Source of the DNA: Rugamonas sp. A1-17
GTDB taxonomy: Bacteria; Pseudomonadota; Gammaproteobacteria; Burkholderiales; Burkholderiaceae_D
Length of the DNA: 64,000 nucleotides
Assembly (NCBI GenBank): GCA_025548565.1
Contig: JAJLPB010000019.1
Span: forward strand, 52,906-116,905
Direction: 5' to 3'
Shown: piece by piece, positions 6,569 through 17,600 of the stretch
How positions within the stretch are numbered: the first letter of the stretch is position 1
Layout of the letters: each line of letters starts with the position of its first letter
The notes under the pieces: generated by a model
Database searches by the model: none
Told to the model about the DNA's origin: nothing
Seen by the model: the letters and a program-made list of their open reading frames with translations, nothing else
Program-made: the position numbers and the translations under genes

Positions 6569-8845
6569 CTAGCGCCAGAAGCGCGCGCTGCCGGTGTCGC
6601 GCAGATCGTCGCTCAGTTCCTGCAGCTTGGCGGCCGACTCAGGCAGTTGCGCGGCCCTCAGCGTCTCGTACCCCTGCTTGAAAGCGTGTCGCAGGCGCGC
6701 GCTGTCTTCGCCCCGCAGCTTGGGCAGGATTTTCGAGAACACCGCCTGGTCGAGCGCGGAGTTGAACTCGATTTCGCTGCCGCTGCGCGCGAAGCTGACA
6801 TAGCCCAGGATGTCGCCGATGGTGCGCCAACCGAAATGCCGCTTGACGGGACGCAGCGCCTGATACAGCTCGCCCAACACCTGGCGCATCCTGGACAGCT
6901 CCTGAGCGCTCAGCGTGCTGCCAGCCCATCCGGGATAGGCGTCGACGTCGACGTCCCAGAACTCCAGCACTGCGGCGCGGTCGAGCACCTTGTCGCTCAG
7001 GCCGTGGGTGGTTTCATCCATGTTGACGGTGCCGATGATGCACAGGTTGCGGGGATAGCGTATACGCGGCGGTACGCCGCTGACATCGCCGTCCAGCGCA
7101 TGCAGCTCGATCATGCCGCCGGTCTCCATGGCCGATAGCAGGGGCGCCATGTATTGCTCGGGGTGCGACAGGTTCATCTCGTCCAACACCACCGTGTAGG
7201 GGTGGCCCGGATTGGCGCTGGCGCGCAACAGGAAGTTCAGGAAGCCGGTCCGGACATAGGTGTCGCTGGCCAGGGGATTGATATAGCCCAGCAGGCTGGC
7301 GGGATCATGCCAGCCCGGCTGTACTGGTTCGGTATACAGCCCGGCCGTCGGGTCGGCATGGCCGCGCCACAGAGCCTGCGCATAGCGGCGCGCGAGCAAG
7401 GTCTTGCCGGCGCCGCTTAGGCCCGCCAGGATGACGAAATGGCGCGTCTCGCTGCTCCACAAGCTAGCATTGAGGCGAGCGATCAGCTGGGCAGGGAAGA
7501 CGGCATCGCCCGGGAAGCTGGCGACGATCTCGCCCAGCGCCGGGCGCAGCACCGGCCCTTGGTCGATCGCCAGCTCGCCCTGGTTGTCCAGCACCAAGTC
7601 GGGCGCCAGGGGCAAGAATTCCGGGGGCCAGTCGATGCGTTCCGCCCACTGCTGACCTTCTTCGGTCAGTCCATAGCCGGTGCGCGGGTCGCCGCTGAAC
7701 AGCCCCAGGTTGCGCTGCCAGTCCAGGATCCTGCCGGGCATGGTCGGCGTGGTCCAGCCGGGGTTCACCTTAGCCAGCAGGGCAAGCAATTGCTCCTGGG
7801 TCCTCGGGCCATGGCGCAAGGCATCCAGGATGTGGTCAAAGCCCAGGATCCGGGTGATCAGCCAGTCGGAAACCGCATATGGCTCAGCGCTTTCACTTTC
7901 CAGCACGGCCTGGCCGCGCCGGGTCGGCACCAGCCACTCACCCTTGGCGTCCAGGACGCCCCATTCACCGATCAGGGCGTTGAAGGTCGCATCCACCGAA
8001 GACGGTGCCAGGGACGGGTTGATCGACCGGATATGCTCCTTGAAGTCCTCTCTGGTGCAGCCTTCGTTGGCGAACTCCAGCATGCTGCGCACCGTGCTGA
8101 AGCCGCCGTTGATGGTCATCATGCTGCGGCGGCGCCGGTCTGCCGGCCTCGGCGTCAGGCGCGGTTCACCAGGCAGCTCGTCGGGATCGCTCTCGCTGGT
8201 GTCGTCGGCCTGTTTCGGCAGGCGGGTCAGTAGCAGCCACGGCAGGGTCATGCGCCGCACGCCTTCCGCTTGCGGTGGCGGCGCAACGGGACCCATGACG
8301 GCCGTCAGCCGGTCCAAGACGGCCCTGTGCACCACGACGGGGTGAATTCCGACCTTGGCGGGGATGCCCATCGCTTCGGCCAACTGGCGGATCGCCAAAG
8401 TGAACGAGAGCGTGGCGAATTCCGCCGGTAGCAGCGACGCGAAGACGTTATACAGTTTTAACTTTGGAAACTTCGGCAGCCTAGTCCGGATGTGGGCTTC
8501 GCATTCTTTGTACAGCTGTACCAGGAAGGTCGTGCGGTCGGGTCCGATCGGTGGCAGTGCGCTATCGCGCAGCTTCCACAGCAGGGCTATGAGTTTATCG
8601 TCAGTAAGTAGCGCTTCGACGTCGATAGCGCCGCCACGGCCAAAGTTGGAGATGGCCCGGCTGGACCAAAGCCGGCGCTGGAAATCGACGGTTTTGAATT
8701 CCTGAAACGAAACGGCCGCCACCATGTTGAGGTGGTCCTGGACGTCACGCATCCATTGCTGCTGCTTGTCGCTGCGCTGGCGCTGTTCCTCGGCATCTTG
8801 GCAGCTCTTGAGAAGGTCCTGGTCAGATAATAGTGCTTGAGTCAA
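6569..8845 (-). CDS. McrB-like AAA+ NTPase subunit
   Basis: A 758-residue protein with an N-terminal region of unknown fold (1-240), a winged-helix-like middle (about 245-400) and a C-terminal McrB-type AAA+ domain. The AAA+ domain has Walker A GLSGAGKT (475-482), Walker B VVLDEMN (552-558), the family hallmark EMNLSHPEQY, and GTVNMDE (605-611), which corresponds to the McrB signature loop. In McrBC systems the N-terminal part reads the DNA mark and the motor translocates and activates McrC, giving restriction of foreign or modified DNA. The start is a TTG at 8845 with AGGA eight bases before it. The gene lies one base upstream of its nuclease partner. Confidence 0.8.
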   Translation of the reverse strand: MTQALLSDQDLLKSCQDAEEQRQRSDKQQQWMRDVQDHLNMVAAVSFQEFKTVDFQRRLWSSRAISNFGRGGAIDVEALLTDDKLIALLWKLRDSALPPIGPDRTTFLVQLYKECEAHIRTRLPKFPKLKLYNVFASLLPAEFATLSFTLAIRQLAEAMGIPAKVGIHPVVVHRAVLDRLTAVMGPVAPPPQAEGVRRMTLPWLLLTRLPKQADDTSESDPDELPGEPRLTPRPADRRRRSMMTINGGFSTVRSMLEFANEGCTREDFKEHIRSINPSLAPSSVDATFNALIGEWGVLDAKGEWLVPTRRGQAVLESESAEPYAVSDWLITRILGFDHILDALRHGPRTQEQLLALLAKVNPGWTTPTMPGRILDWQRNLGLFSGDPRTGYGLTEEGQQWAERIDWPPEFLPLAPDLVLDNQGELAIDQGPVLRPALGEIVASFPGDAVFPAQLIARLNASLWSSETRHFVILAGLSGAGKTLLARRYAQALWRGHADPTAGLYTEPVQPGWHDPASLLGYINPLASDTYVRTGFLNFLLRASANPGHPYTVVLDEMNLSHPEQYMAPLLSAMETGGMIELHALDGDVSGVPPRIRYPRNLCIIGTVNMDETTHGLSDKVLDRAAVLEFWDVDVDAYPGWAGSTLSAQELSRMRQVLGELYQALRPVKRHFGWRTIGDILGYVSFARSGSEIEFNSALDQAVFSKILPKLRGEDSARLRHAFKQGYETLRAAQLPESAAKLQELSDDLRDTGSARFWR

Positions 8846-9522
8846 CTCGGTTCCTATCGACGGGTAGTGATGGAGTGGCTGCCGTATGTGCCGCCAGAGT
8901 AAGCGTTGGCGCGGCGCCTACGGGCTCCCTACAGTATTGTAGTGGTTTTCCCTTATGGAAAGATCACCAATTATTACAGGGGCGCCACGGCAGCCCCCTT
9001 AAAATGCGAGTGCGGCGCGCCGCCGTTAGAAAAAGGCCCTGGCTGTTTGAAAACCCGAGCTTCTGTGCCGCGAATTGTTGGCGCCGACGCCGAATAGACA
9101 CAGGCCGCCGAAAATCGTTAACCCAAGCGAATTTCCCGCGAACGCATTCCCAGCAAGGTATTTCAGACCAGAATGTTGATTTGCATGAGCTTTTGAACCA
9201 ACCTCAGGCACAGATTTGCATCGCCGGATGTTCCGTGCGACCTGGCGCATAGTCCATCCACTGGTAGGCCGGTCCGCGAAACGGCGGGTCAATCATACTG
9301 GGTCAAATCGGCGCGCAAACGAACACAATTAAAATTCAGCGTCCAGAAAATTTTCACCGATTCAATGACTGCAAGGCTTTCTGCGAATCTCGTTGGAAAC
9401 TCCGCGCACTAAAAGCTGGAAAGTTTTCGACGCTGTTTGACAGGTTTTTGTATGGAGAGAAGAAATTTAGCGGATGAACCATGGCTCGGGTCGAATGGGA
9501 TGGGAGGCGAAATATGAATTAG
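8846..9522. other. Non-coding gap upstream of the McrBC-like pair
   Basis: About 680 bases between the McrB-like start and the NACHT stop. Short open frames are present but have no Shine-Dalgarno or protein-like composition. The promoter of the McrBC-like operon is presumably near 8850-9000. I see no repeat or structured element here. Confidence 0.4.
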
Positions 9523-12500
9523 TCAACTAAGTTCAAGTCCGGCAGAAACGGCGTCGAGTAAGATCGCGCGAATTGCTCGCCATTGGTCAGCGATCGCGTC
9601 AAAGGCCCCAACTGGCAAGCGTTGGTTGCTGGATAAACCTCCAAGCATTTCCAGTACCTGAGAGAGTGCATCTGCATTGAGGCGGCCTGTGGTCGCCAAA
9701 TAGCGTGCAAAACTGCAACTGATGCTTGGATCAATGTCAAACCGAATGCGCGCGGTCAGCAAGACTTCCAACTCCGCATCCCGTTGGAGCCTCTCAGCGA
9801 CTGCTAGGTTGATAACCCGCTGCGCATCAAACTGCGAGCGCCCGCGACGTGTCACCATAGCCTCAAGCAGCTTGCAGAAGCTGACGCTGTCGGCACGGCA
9901 GGCTGCCACCTGGACCGCGACCGCCCAATCGCCAAAGTCGCGCCCCAGCGATTGTGCCTCAACTGGGAACGGCAGTTCATCCGCGCTGGGCGCGAAGATC
10001 GCAAGTGGAATCGCCGATGCAGCTGAGGGCGACTGCGCAAATCTCTCGACGAGCACGGGCCGTATGCCAGCATTTCCCAAAAAGTGGTCACGAAGTATGA
10101 ACCCAACGTCCGCGTTGAGCAAAGCGCTATTGTTGTTCCGATCGTCGCTGCCAAGCGTTTCCCAACAGCGCCGAAGTAGGAGTTCGCTACCGGGGCGTTC
10201 CGCTGCGAGCGAACGCAAGGAGATTGCTTCCCGAGGAATGTCACCTTGCTCGGCTAGTAAGAGAAACGCTGCCTTTGCAGCTGGAGAGGCACTTGGAGCG
10301 ACCGAAAGAATCGCTGCAAGTCGCTGGCCACCTCCGAGCGAAGTGAAACGCTCGTGCAACGTAGCGCCAAAGGCTGCTTCAAACTCAGCGAACCGCTCGC
10401 AAACCAGGCGCTCGAGCGTAGGGATGCGCTCGATCAGTCCGCCAGTTTCCAGAATAACCGGCTTGCCCCTCTCTTCTAGCGAGGACAGCGCGCCAAGCTC
10501 GCCAATCATCGTCAATCCAACGAGCGCCGCAGCGCGCATCGACTCCAAATCGGGTCCCAGTACCGTGGCCTGTGCAAGAAGGGCCTGTCGAGCCGTTGCG
10601 TACGCGTGCGATGGAAGTGCTCGATACCGCGCAATGAGCATGCGTACTCGGAGCTCTGGATCGGATTCCAGCATCGCATGCTCCAGCATACCTTCTAACG
10701 CCGTTCCGGTTGCGCCGGTCGCGGCGACCTCGACGACTTGCGTGCGTAGTTCGACTGGCAGCGGCGTCGCTGCACCGACTAGCGCAGCCCCAATCTCGAT
10801 GTCGTCAGGGTATGCGGCCGCGATTGCACCGAGCGGCGCATCGGGCTCGCGCAGAAGCTCAACTGCCATTGTACGGACGCCCGCATGCGCCCCAAACGAA
10901 CGAATCAAAATGAACGAGGGGTCGAAAATCTTACGCTGCTGCTCTGGAAAGGCAAGAATCGCCTCTACCGCAGCGTCGTCCGATCCATCACAGCCACAGT
11001 CTTCAAGTCCGCGTGCAAGTAAGTCGCGGCGTACACCCGGTCGTAAGCTCATACGGAGCAAGCGCGCCCGCGCCGCTGCCTTATCCTTGATGATCTCGGG
11101 GAAAAATGAGACCAATTCATCGAGATCCTCATCAGGTGACTCCGCGAGTTCATCAATTGCCTGTTTGACTGCGGGATGATCACGTCCCCAGCCAGTCAGC
11201 AAAGCACTCAGCGCCCAATAACGATCAAACCGTGCCCCTTTTGTACCAAGGACATCGATCAAAACAGCAGCGACCGATGGATCAGCGACGCTTGCAACGT
11301 AGCTAGGCAGATTGGGCATGTTGACCAGCCGATTATTGAGCTCGCTCCAGTAGGCGTTCGCAGCTGCACGGACATCGGGATCGGCTGCGGCGAAACGCCC
11401 GATCTGTTGCCAGATTCGTTGGTCACCGGACGTATTGAAGGGGTACTCAGTACGACGGAACTCGGCAACAATCCAAGCTCGAACAGCGGAGTGATCGAGA
11501 GGAGACTCCAACAGATAAGCAATTGCGGAACCGTACTCCCAAAGAGTACGGGGCTCGTGCGACAAACGCCGCAACGCGCTTTGAATTAGCGTTTCGTCAC
11601 CAGGCCAGTATTTCATCAACATCTTCGCAGCGAGTTCACGGTACTCATAAGAAACGTCCGACCAAACGTGCTGACCACGCAGCACAGCATCGCGCGCATC
11701 CTCAGGTATTGCTCCCGTCGTAGCTAGTCCAAGGATTCCCACGAGAGCCAGATCTCCAGTGCCGGTACGCCAGGCTTGGTTGAACAACGACACTGCCTCA
11801 GGGCTATTTGGCCAACCAAGCGCCAAGCATTCAAGCAATGCCGCCGCGGAAGCGAGATCTTGAGAATGGGCCAACCCATCAACCAAGCGCTGGCAAGCCT
11901 CGGACGAGTGCGAGAAGGCCTTGCTATATGCCGCCGCTGCAGCACGCTTCACGCGGGGCTCCTCGTCGTACATTGCGCGAAGAAGCAGGGCCTGAAGCTG
12001 CGGTGTCGGCTTCCAGGTGCCGAGCACTTCGATCAGCCCAGCACGCCTATAGGATGACCGCGCGGGCATCCAATGCGCTAGGCGTCGTTCTACGTCAGCC
12101 TTTAAAGTAGGTTCGGCTAGCCCTTTAAGTACAGATGCCAGCGCCTCTCGACGGGCCGGCATCCACTCTTCTTCCTCGATTCGGTCCATGGTCGCGAGCG
12201 CCAAGCGCCTCGCTGTTGTGGTCCAGCGCATGGCTGTGACGAACGCGATATCTCCAAGGAGGAACTTGCGGTGATATCGCGTGACTTGATCGCTCCCCTC
12301 TGCCTCGATGATCGAAACCAGTTGGTCGAATTCGTTTCGTCGCTGGATTAGGCCGAGAACATTGGCAATGACATTGCGCCAGCGGCCTTCGCCAGCATGC
12401 GCGCGCACAAAAGACTCAATGGCGTCGAATGGCCAGCCGCAGACGTACTCAGCCCCGAGGAATTCCTCGAAACTCGCATGGACAAACCCTACGACACCTG

Positions 12501-14421
12501 GTGTTTTCTCGACAATCAGTCCTTGTGTCTCAGCATTTACGGAAAGTATCTCGTCGGCTGCTGCAGTAGCTTCAGGCTTGGCAAGCTCAAATCCTTCCGC
12601 GGAGGTCAGATAGTTTCGCAGAACATTGCGCGCTGCTTCCAATGACAATCCTGCTCCTCCTGTCTCTAGCCGCACCTCAAACGCCAATCGAGCAATGGCG
12701 GCCCGGCGCTGGGTGGGGTCGGTCGCGTGGCGAAAGCGCGGCACGATGTCACCTGAGGCAGTGGCACGTCGATTTGGATGAACCTCGAGCAGCGTGCGGA
12801 CCAGCTGATCATATATCTCGTTCTTGGTGCGGGGGAGGATCTGGCCACGCAGCGCGAGCGTCACGAGGCCGATGAGCAGGAGCGGTACGGTGGCGAGCGT
12901 CCCAAGATTGGCATCGCGCGCCAGTTCCGCCATAAAGGGGCCAGTTCGTTGGTCCGCCACCGCAGCAACAGCACTACTCGGCACCTCGGTTGCATACCGT
13001 CCGAACCACCGTCCAGCTATGGCCGCCTGCTGCAACGCCGAAAGGGGCGCGACTGTACCACGCTTCCAATTGGCGGGGAGCGATCCGATGTTATTGAGTC
13101 CTCGCGGCCGTCCGGAGACAATCACCGGGATGTGGTGGGCATCTACAACCGTGACGAGTGCCCGCAATGTTGTACGGGCAGCTTGAGCGTTGGCCCATTC
13201 GTCTAGCCCATCGACGAGCAAAACGACACGTTGTTCGTTGATGGCGCGGTCGAGCAGATCAAGGATCGATGAACCGTGAAGCATTTGTTCAAGGGCATGT
13301 CGGACGATCTCTGCGATACCGATTGCACTGTTGTTCCGAGCCGCATGTGAGCACCAGAGCGCGAATGGAATATAGATAGGAATGTGCTCACCCCAGCGTG
13401 CGGCGAGTTCAGGGAAGTGCTCCTGATCATGAAGTAAGTCGAGCGCAATCACTCGCAGCAACGTACTCTTTCCGCATCCCGCATCTCCTAGCACGACTAA
13501 GCGTTGGGCTTCGCCAAACCATTCAGCGAGCGGCAAACGCCGTGTGCGGCCCGATCCTCCCATGTCGCTGGTCCTAGCACCGCGGGAGGACTCAGTTTGG
13601 GAGGAGTCTGCTGCGCTAACGGCGTTTCGGGTGGCGTCTGCCCCTATGGGAGCACTCTCCAGGTGGTGGATTGCTTCGAGTACCAGGATATCTGGCTTCA
13701 GAAACCGCTCGAGCAACGTCAGCGCGGGCCGGCTCTCATCGTCATGGAGCGAGCCAAAGCTACCAGGATCGACAAAATGAAAATCCGCCCGATAGACACT
13801 GGCGAGCTGGGCGCGCAGCCGGGCGAATTCGGCGCCGTCGAGGCGCGCGCCAAGTTGGTCCGCAACCTCCTGTCCAAGTACAGCCACGACCCAATGGCGC
13901 CCGAAAAAATCATCCACCAGCCTCGGATGCGCACGCAAGCGCTCGGTCAACGCGTCTCCATCAAGCACCACGAAAGTAATACCCCTTGCAGCAAGCGCTG
14001 TAGCCTGCTTTTCGACAGCATCCTGTACGCTGGTTGCTTGAAGCGACGCCTGGACCGCAATAGTGAAGCGAGACGCGCGCGCAGCCCACCTGCCGGCAAG
14101 GAACAACTTGACCGCGGTCCCCAGCTTGCTGGCATTGAACTTGTGATGGCGCTTGGCTTGGAGGCAATGGTAGTGGCCATCGGCCAGCCGCGCAAAGATA
14201 TCGATGCCTTCCTGGGCTTCGCCCTGTTGTCCATAACGGGCGCAGTAGTCGACGTCTCCATCGAGTGCGCACAGCCGGTGGCAAAGACGCTCAAAGTTTT
14301 CCCAGGTCAGGGTGCCAAACGGAAGTACCTGGTGCCGCGTGGTGGCGGGAGGATCCGGCGGGACGGCATCGGGCGGACTAAGTATCGTCAGAGGACCAAG
14401 GGCGAGCGAGGTGGTTGTCAT
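9523..14421 (-). CDS. NACHT/STAND NTPase with N-terminal Mrr-like nuclease (bNACHT/Avs-type defence)
   Basis: A 1632-residue protein. Residues 35-120 form a restriction-endonuclease-like domain (Gly-Ile-Asp at 72-74, then LQAK at 87-90, the D...QxK pattern of Mrr-type PD-(D/E)XK nucleases). A NACHT-type NTPase follows with Walker A GDAGCGKST (312-320) and the NACHT form of Walker B, LLVDGLDEW (401-409), then SGRPRG (sensor region). The remaining thousand residues are helical, Ala/Leu/Arg-rich repeats resembling HEAT repeats, typical of the sensor half of bacterial NLR-like proteins. Such proteins recognise a phage component, oligomerise and switch on the nuclease. It stands alone with its own upstream gap. 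No Shine-Dalgarno is evident at the ATG. Confidence 0.8.
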   Translation of the reverse strand: MTTTSLALGPLTILSPPDAVPPDPPATTRHQVLPFGTLTWENFERLCHRLCALDGDVDYCARYGQQGEAQEGIDIFARLADGHYHCLQAKRHHKFNASKLGTAVKLFLAGRWAARASRFTIAVQASLQATSVQDAVEKQATALAARGITFVVLDGDALTERLRAHPRLVDDFFGRHWVVAVLGQEVADQLGARLDGAEFARLRAQLASVYRADFHFVDPGSFGSLHDDESRPALTLLERFLKPDILVLEAIHHLESAPIGADATRNAVSAADSSQTESSRGARTSDMGGSGRTRRLPLAEWFGEAQRLVVLGDAGCGKSTLLRVIALDLLHDQEHFPELAARWGEHIPIYIPFALWCSHAARNNSAIGIAEIVRHALEQMLHGSSILDLLDRAINEQRVVLLVDGLDEWANAQAARTTLRALVTVVDAHHIPVIVSGRPRGLNNIGSLPANWKRGTVAPLSALQQAAIAGRWFGRYATEVPSSAVAAVADQRTGPFMAELARDANLGTLATVPLLLIGLVTLALRGQILPRTKNEIYDQLVRTLLEVHPNRRATASGDIVPRFRHATDPTQRRAAIARLAFEVRLETGGAGLSLEAARNVLRNYLTSAEGFELAKPEATAAADEILSVNAETQGLIVEKTPGVVGFVHASFEEFLGAEYVCGWPFDAIESFVRAHAGEGRWRNVIANVLGLIQRRNEFDQLVSIIEAEGSDQVTRYHRKFLLGDIAFVTAMRWTTTARRLALATMDRIEEEEWMPARREALASVLKGLAEPTLKADVERRLAHWMPARSSYRRAGLIEVLGTWKPTPQLQALLLRAMYDEEPRVKRAAAAAYSKAFSHSSEACQRLVDGLAHSQDLASAAALLECLALGWPNSPEAVSLFNQAWRTGTGDLALVGILGLATTGAIPEDARDAVLRGQHVWSDVSYEYRELAAKMLMKYWPGDETLIQSALRRLSHEPRTLWEYGSAIAYLLESPLDHSAVRAWIVAEFRRTEYPFNTSGDQRIWQQIGRFAAADPDVRAAANAYWSELNNRLVNMPNLPSYVASVADPSVAAVLIDVLGTKGARFDRYWALSALLTGWGRDHPAVKQAIDELAESPDEDLDELVSFFPEIIKDKAAARARLLRMSLRPGVRRDLLARGLEDCGCDGSDDAAVEAILAFPEQQRKIFDPSFILIRSFGAHAGVRTMAVELLREPDAPLGAIAAAYPDDIEIGAALVGAATPLPVELRTQVVEVAATGATGTALEGMLEHAMLESDPELRVRMLIARYRALPSHAYATARQALLAQATVLGPDLESMRAAALVGLTMIGELGALSSLEERGKPVILETGGLIERIPTLERLVCERFAEFEAAFGATLHERFTSLGGGQRLAAILSVAPSASPAAKAAFLLLAEQGDIPREAISLRSLAAERPGSELLLRRCWETLGSDDRNNNSALLNADVGFILRDHFLGNAGIRPVLVERFAQSPSAASAIPLAIFAPSADELPFPVEAQSLGRDFGDWAVAVQVAACRADSVSFCKLLEAMVTRRGRSQFDAQRVINLAVAERLQRDAELEVLLTARIRFDIDPSISCSFARYLATTGRLNADALSQVLEMLGGLSSNQRLPVGAFDAIADQWRAIRAILLDAVSAGLELS

Positions 14422-14631
14422 TTGTTAATAGTGGCATAGCGTCGCACACCTAGCAAGAGGGCCGGTTATTCCCAGCGCAAGAAAGATCCTCACCGTTTGC
14501 TACCACAGCTAAATGTCTACCTGCCAGAAACCGATGCGACTTAATCACACCTGCTACGCCGAACGCTGACACATATCCTAAGGTCTTCAAAAATGGAGCG
14601 GGGTTCATTTCCATTTTGATGGCTGGCGCAC
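14422..14631. other. Intergenic region between two STAND genes
   Basis: 210 bases, more AT-rich than its neighbours, that must hold the promoter of the NACHT gene. No hairpin terminator is evident for the gene ending at 14632. Confidence 0.35.
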
Positions 14632-17600
14632 CTATTCAAATCGTCCGCCACGCTCCCCTGCTGTCCTGCTTTCGGACAACCGAGCCTCGGTGGCATCGAC
14701 AAGCATGTCGGCTTGTAACTTCCGCACCACGCCTCGAAACACCTCGTCATGCATCGCCAGCAGGTCCCCCAAGGCCGCGGCATGGTCCTCGATCTGCGCT
14801 GCAAACGATCCCGCATAGATCGATGGCCAACAGCGATGTGCGACATTGGACAACAACGCGACCGACTCGGCGCTTTCCCGGAACAAGGCCGTTGCCAGAG
14901 GAGCGACCACCGTTCGGCGCAATATCGGATCAAACTCCAGCAGGGGGAGCACCTGTAACGCAAAGCGACCGCGTGGTTCTGGCTCCTCGCGACACCACGC
15001 CAGCATCCAGTCGCGGTCAAGTTTGCGTACTGCCCCAGGTTCGCCGGGCAGATGGAAGAACACGCCCTCCGCACCCGGCAGCGCGCCCTCGGGGCCGACC
15101 ATGGCGCCCAGCGTTGCCCTCGGCTGCAATTCCAGCAGCGTTTCCAGCAACTGCTGGTGGAACGATGCGAACGACAAGTTGTCGGCAACGGCGATCCGCA
15201 GCCGTTGGGCCAGCTGGGCGGCGATCCGCTCCCCGTCTGGGCCTGCCAGACACAGCTCGGCCACTTTTGCCTCCAGCTGGTCGAGCGAATCATCGCGCTG
15301 GCTGAAATCGACGCGCTCGAGCACGAGTTCCGCAGCGATTCGAACAAATGTCCGCTGCTCGACTGTAGACTGTTCAGAAAAATTTCGCCATTGCGCCACG
15401 ATGTGCAGCCCTGCTTGAAGACCACCATCACGCATCACAATCTCCCTGAGCAGATGCAACAGATCGCCGCCCTCATCGACCAGACCACGCAAAGCGTTGC
15501 CGAACACGGCAAAGTCCGCCACCGTACCCGGCCGCTTCAATAGGCAACGGTGTAATCGCCCGAGCGCGGCGCGATCGTATCCCAAAGCACCTTGCATCGC
15601 AGGGAACATCGCGACCAGCTGCGGGTCAACGAGGACAGCCTCAAGCAATCCCTCCGTCAGCTGTCGGTCACGCTGGCCGAGTCCGACCAGGAAGCCGCGC
15701 ATCAGATTCGGGGTCAACTCTGCAATCGGCACCATCCGACTGGCCGCCACCATTTCGTGCCAGATACTCGCCGGCTCCTCCGCCATGGCTAGACCGCGCC
15801 CCAGTTCCGCGCAACGACCGCCGCCACACAGCAACTCAGGCAGCAGCGCACCACGTGCCTCGTCGTCGGCCGCAACCCTTCGTCCAATGGCGAGCGCGGC
15901 GGCGTCCAACCGCTGGTCGCCATCGTCGTAGCTTTCCCCGGGTGTTTCAGGACAGTTGGCGCCGATCACGGCACTGATGGCAGCCAAGGCCTCACCCGCC
16001 AGATCCGACGGACTCAAGATCCTTTCAAGCGCATCCATGGCCGCGCATTCTCCCTCGCTCCACTGAATCGGCATGCGCGCCCGGGCCATCTGCAGCGAAC
16101 GCCATCCGTACAACCAGAATCCGGAAGCTGCGACCGTGCGCAGCGCGGCAAATGCCGCGGGCCGGCTGGCGGCATCAAAGATCAACGCAGGCAGCGATAG
16201 CGCCAGCTTCGCCTTGGCGTCCGCCGCGTGGCGCGACCTCCCGGCCGCCTCCTTCGCCAACAACGCCACCGACTGCCCCAGCCAGGCCAGCGTCTGCTCA
16301 TTATCCGCCGGCGCCAACCCATGGTCGTGGTCCATGGCCCGCTGCCAGGATGACGGCCCCATCACAACCCGTCGCATCGCATGCTCCAGCGCAACCAGAG
16401 CGAGTTGCCGCAGCGGTGCCGAAGGCTCGGACAGCCATCGCTCAACAATGCCTAGCCGAAGTTCCCACGGGGCCATGGTCCCAGGGCCGTGAATGGCGAA
16501 CAAGCCCACGATGCTTTGTTCCGCGGTGCGCACCGCCTGGTCATCGACGTGTTCCAGCCGGATACGCAACATCAGCGCCAGGGAACGTTCGAACAAGTCT
16601 GCGTCATAGGCCAACTCCCGCAGCACGTCGAGATAGTGGATCAGGTCCACCGCAGCACAGCGCTCGAGCGCCGCCAGTGTCGGGCCGGGCGCCGACGGCG
16701 CCAGATAGAGAAACATCCGGCGCTGCTCGTCATCATGCGAGGCGGGATGCGCAAGGCGGCCACCCACCGCCAGCCAGTCGGCCGCCAGATCCAACGTCAT
16801 GCGGTGGGCGGGAAGGTAGGACAGGCGCCGGCAGAACGAGCGCAGCAGACGTGGGGGCGCCGTTTGCTCCAGCACCTTGCGCAGGTGCTGGAGCGGAATC
16901 GCGCGCAGCGCTTCCTCTGCCAGGCGGTTGGCCAGCGCTTGCGGCAATAGCGCTCGCCACTGGCCGCGACCCTGCACCAGGTCGCGGGCGTGCAATTCAC
17001 TGACATGACTTGCCAGCCGGAGCGCATCCATACCGGCCAGCTGGGCCAGCATGGGCAATTCCGCCGCCACTCCATTCAGCGTGTCCCCGTCGAACGAGTA
17101 CACCAGCGCGCAGGCGCGCGCTGCCGCCAGCAGTTCGGGGTCCACGGCGTGACGCTGCCAGAACAGGCGATGGAAAAGGTCCGCGTCGCTCAATCCCGCC
17201 AGGCTGTCCCCATCGCGGACCGTGGTGGCTAAAGCCAGCGCGATCCGGGCATTACCGCCGGCGTGATCGGCGATCACGTCCCGGTTGCCGGCGCCAAGGT
17301 TGGGATGCCGTACCTTCAGCAACGCCTCGATCTGCCAACGGCTCCCGGCGGCCATCTCGACCACCTCGGTGTCCTCAGGTTGATCCCCGCGCACGTCATA
17401 CTCCACCGTGATCAGGCTCAAGCGGCTACCTACGCGCCGGCACACGCGCACCAATTCGCGGTGCATCTCCGGCATGCAATTGTCCACCACCAGCACCGCG
17501 CGCCTCTGCAAAGCGATCAGATCGGACGCCATTGACGGTGGGGATGGATCCTGATCGCAGCCCATGTTGGTATAGACCGCCAGCGCCCGAGGCAAGCTAC

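Noticed and set aside
5872..6681. 269-codon open frame on the plus strand
   Set aside because: Spans two minus-strand genes with clear McrC and McrB motifs; composition typical of antisense frames.
9722..11179. 485-codon open frame on the plus strand
   Set aside because: It is antisense to the NACHT gene, Ser/Arg-rich and low in protein-like patterning; it is a shadow of GC-rich coding sequence.
13504..14439. 311-codon open frame on the plus strand
   Set aside because: Antisense to the nuclease and NTPase domains of the NACHT protein, whose motifs are clearly real on the minus strand.
16152..17003. 283-codon open frame on the plus strand
   Set aside because: Pro/Arg/Ala-rich composition, opposite a convincing STAND NTPase; no ribosome site.
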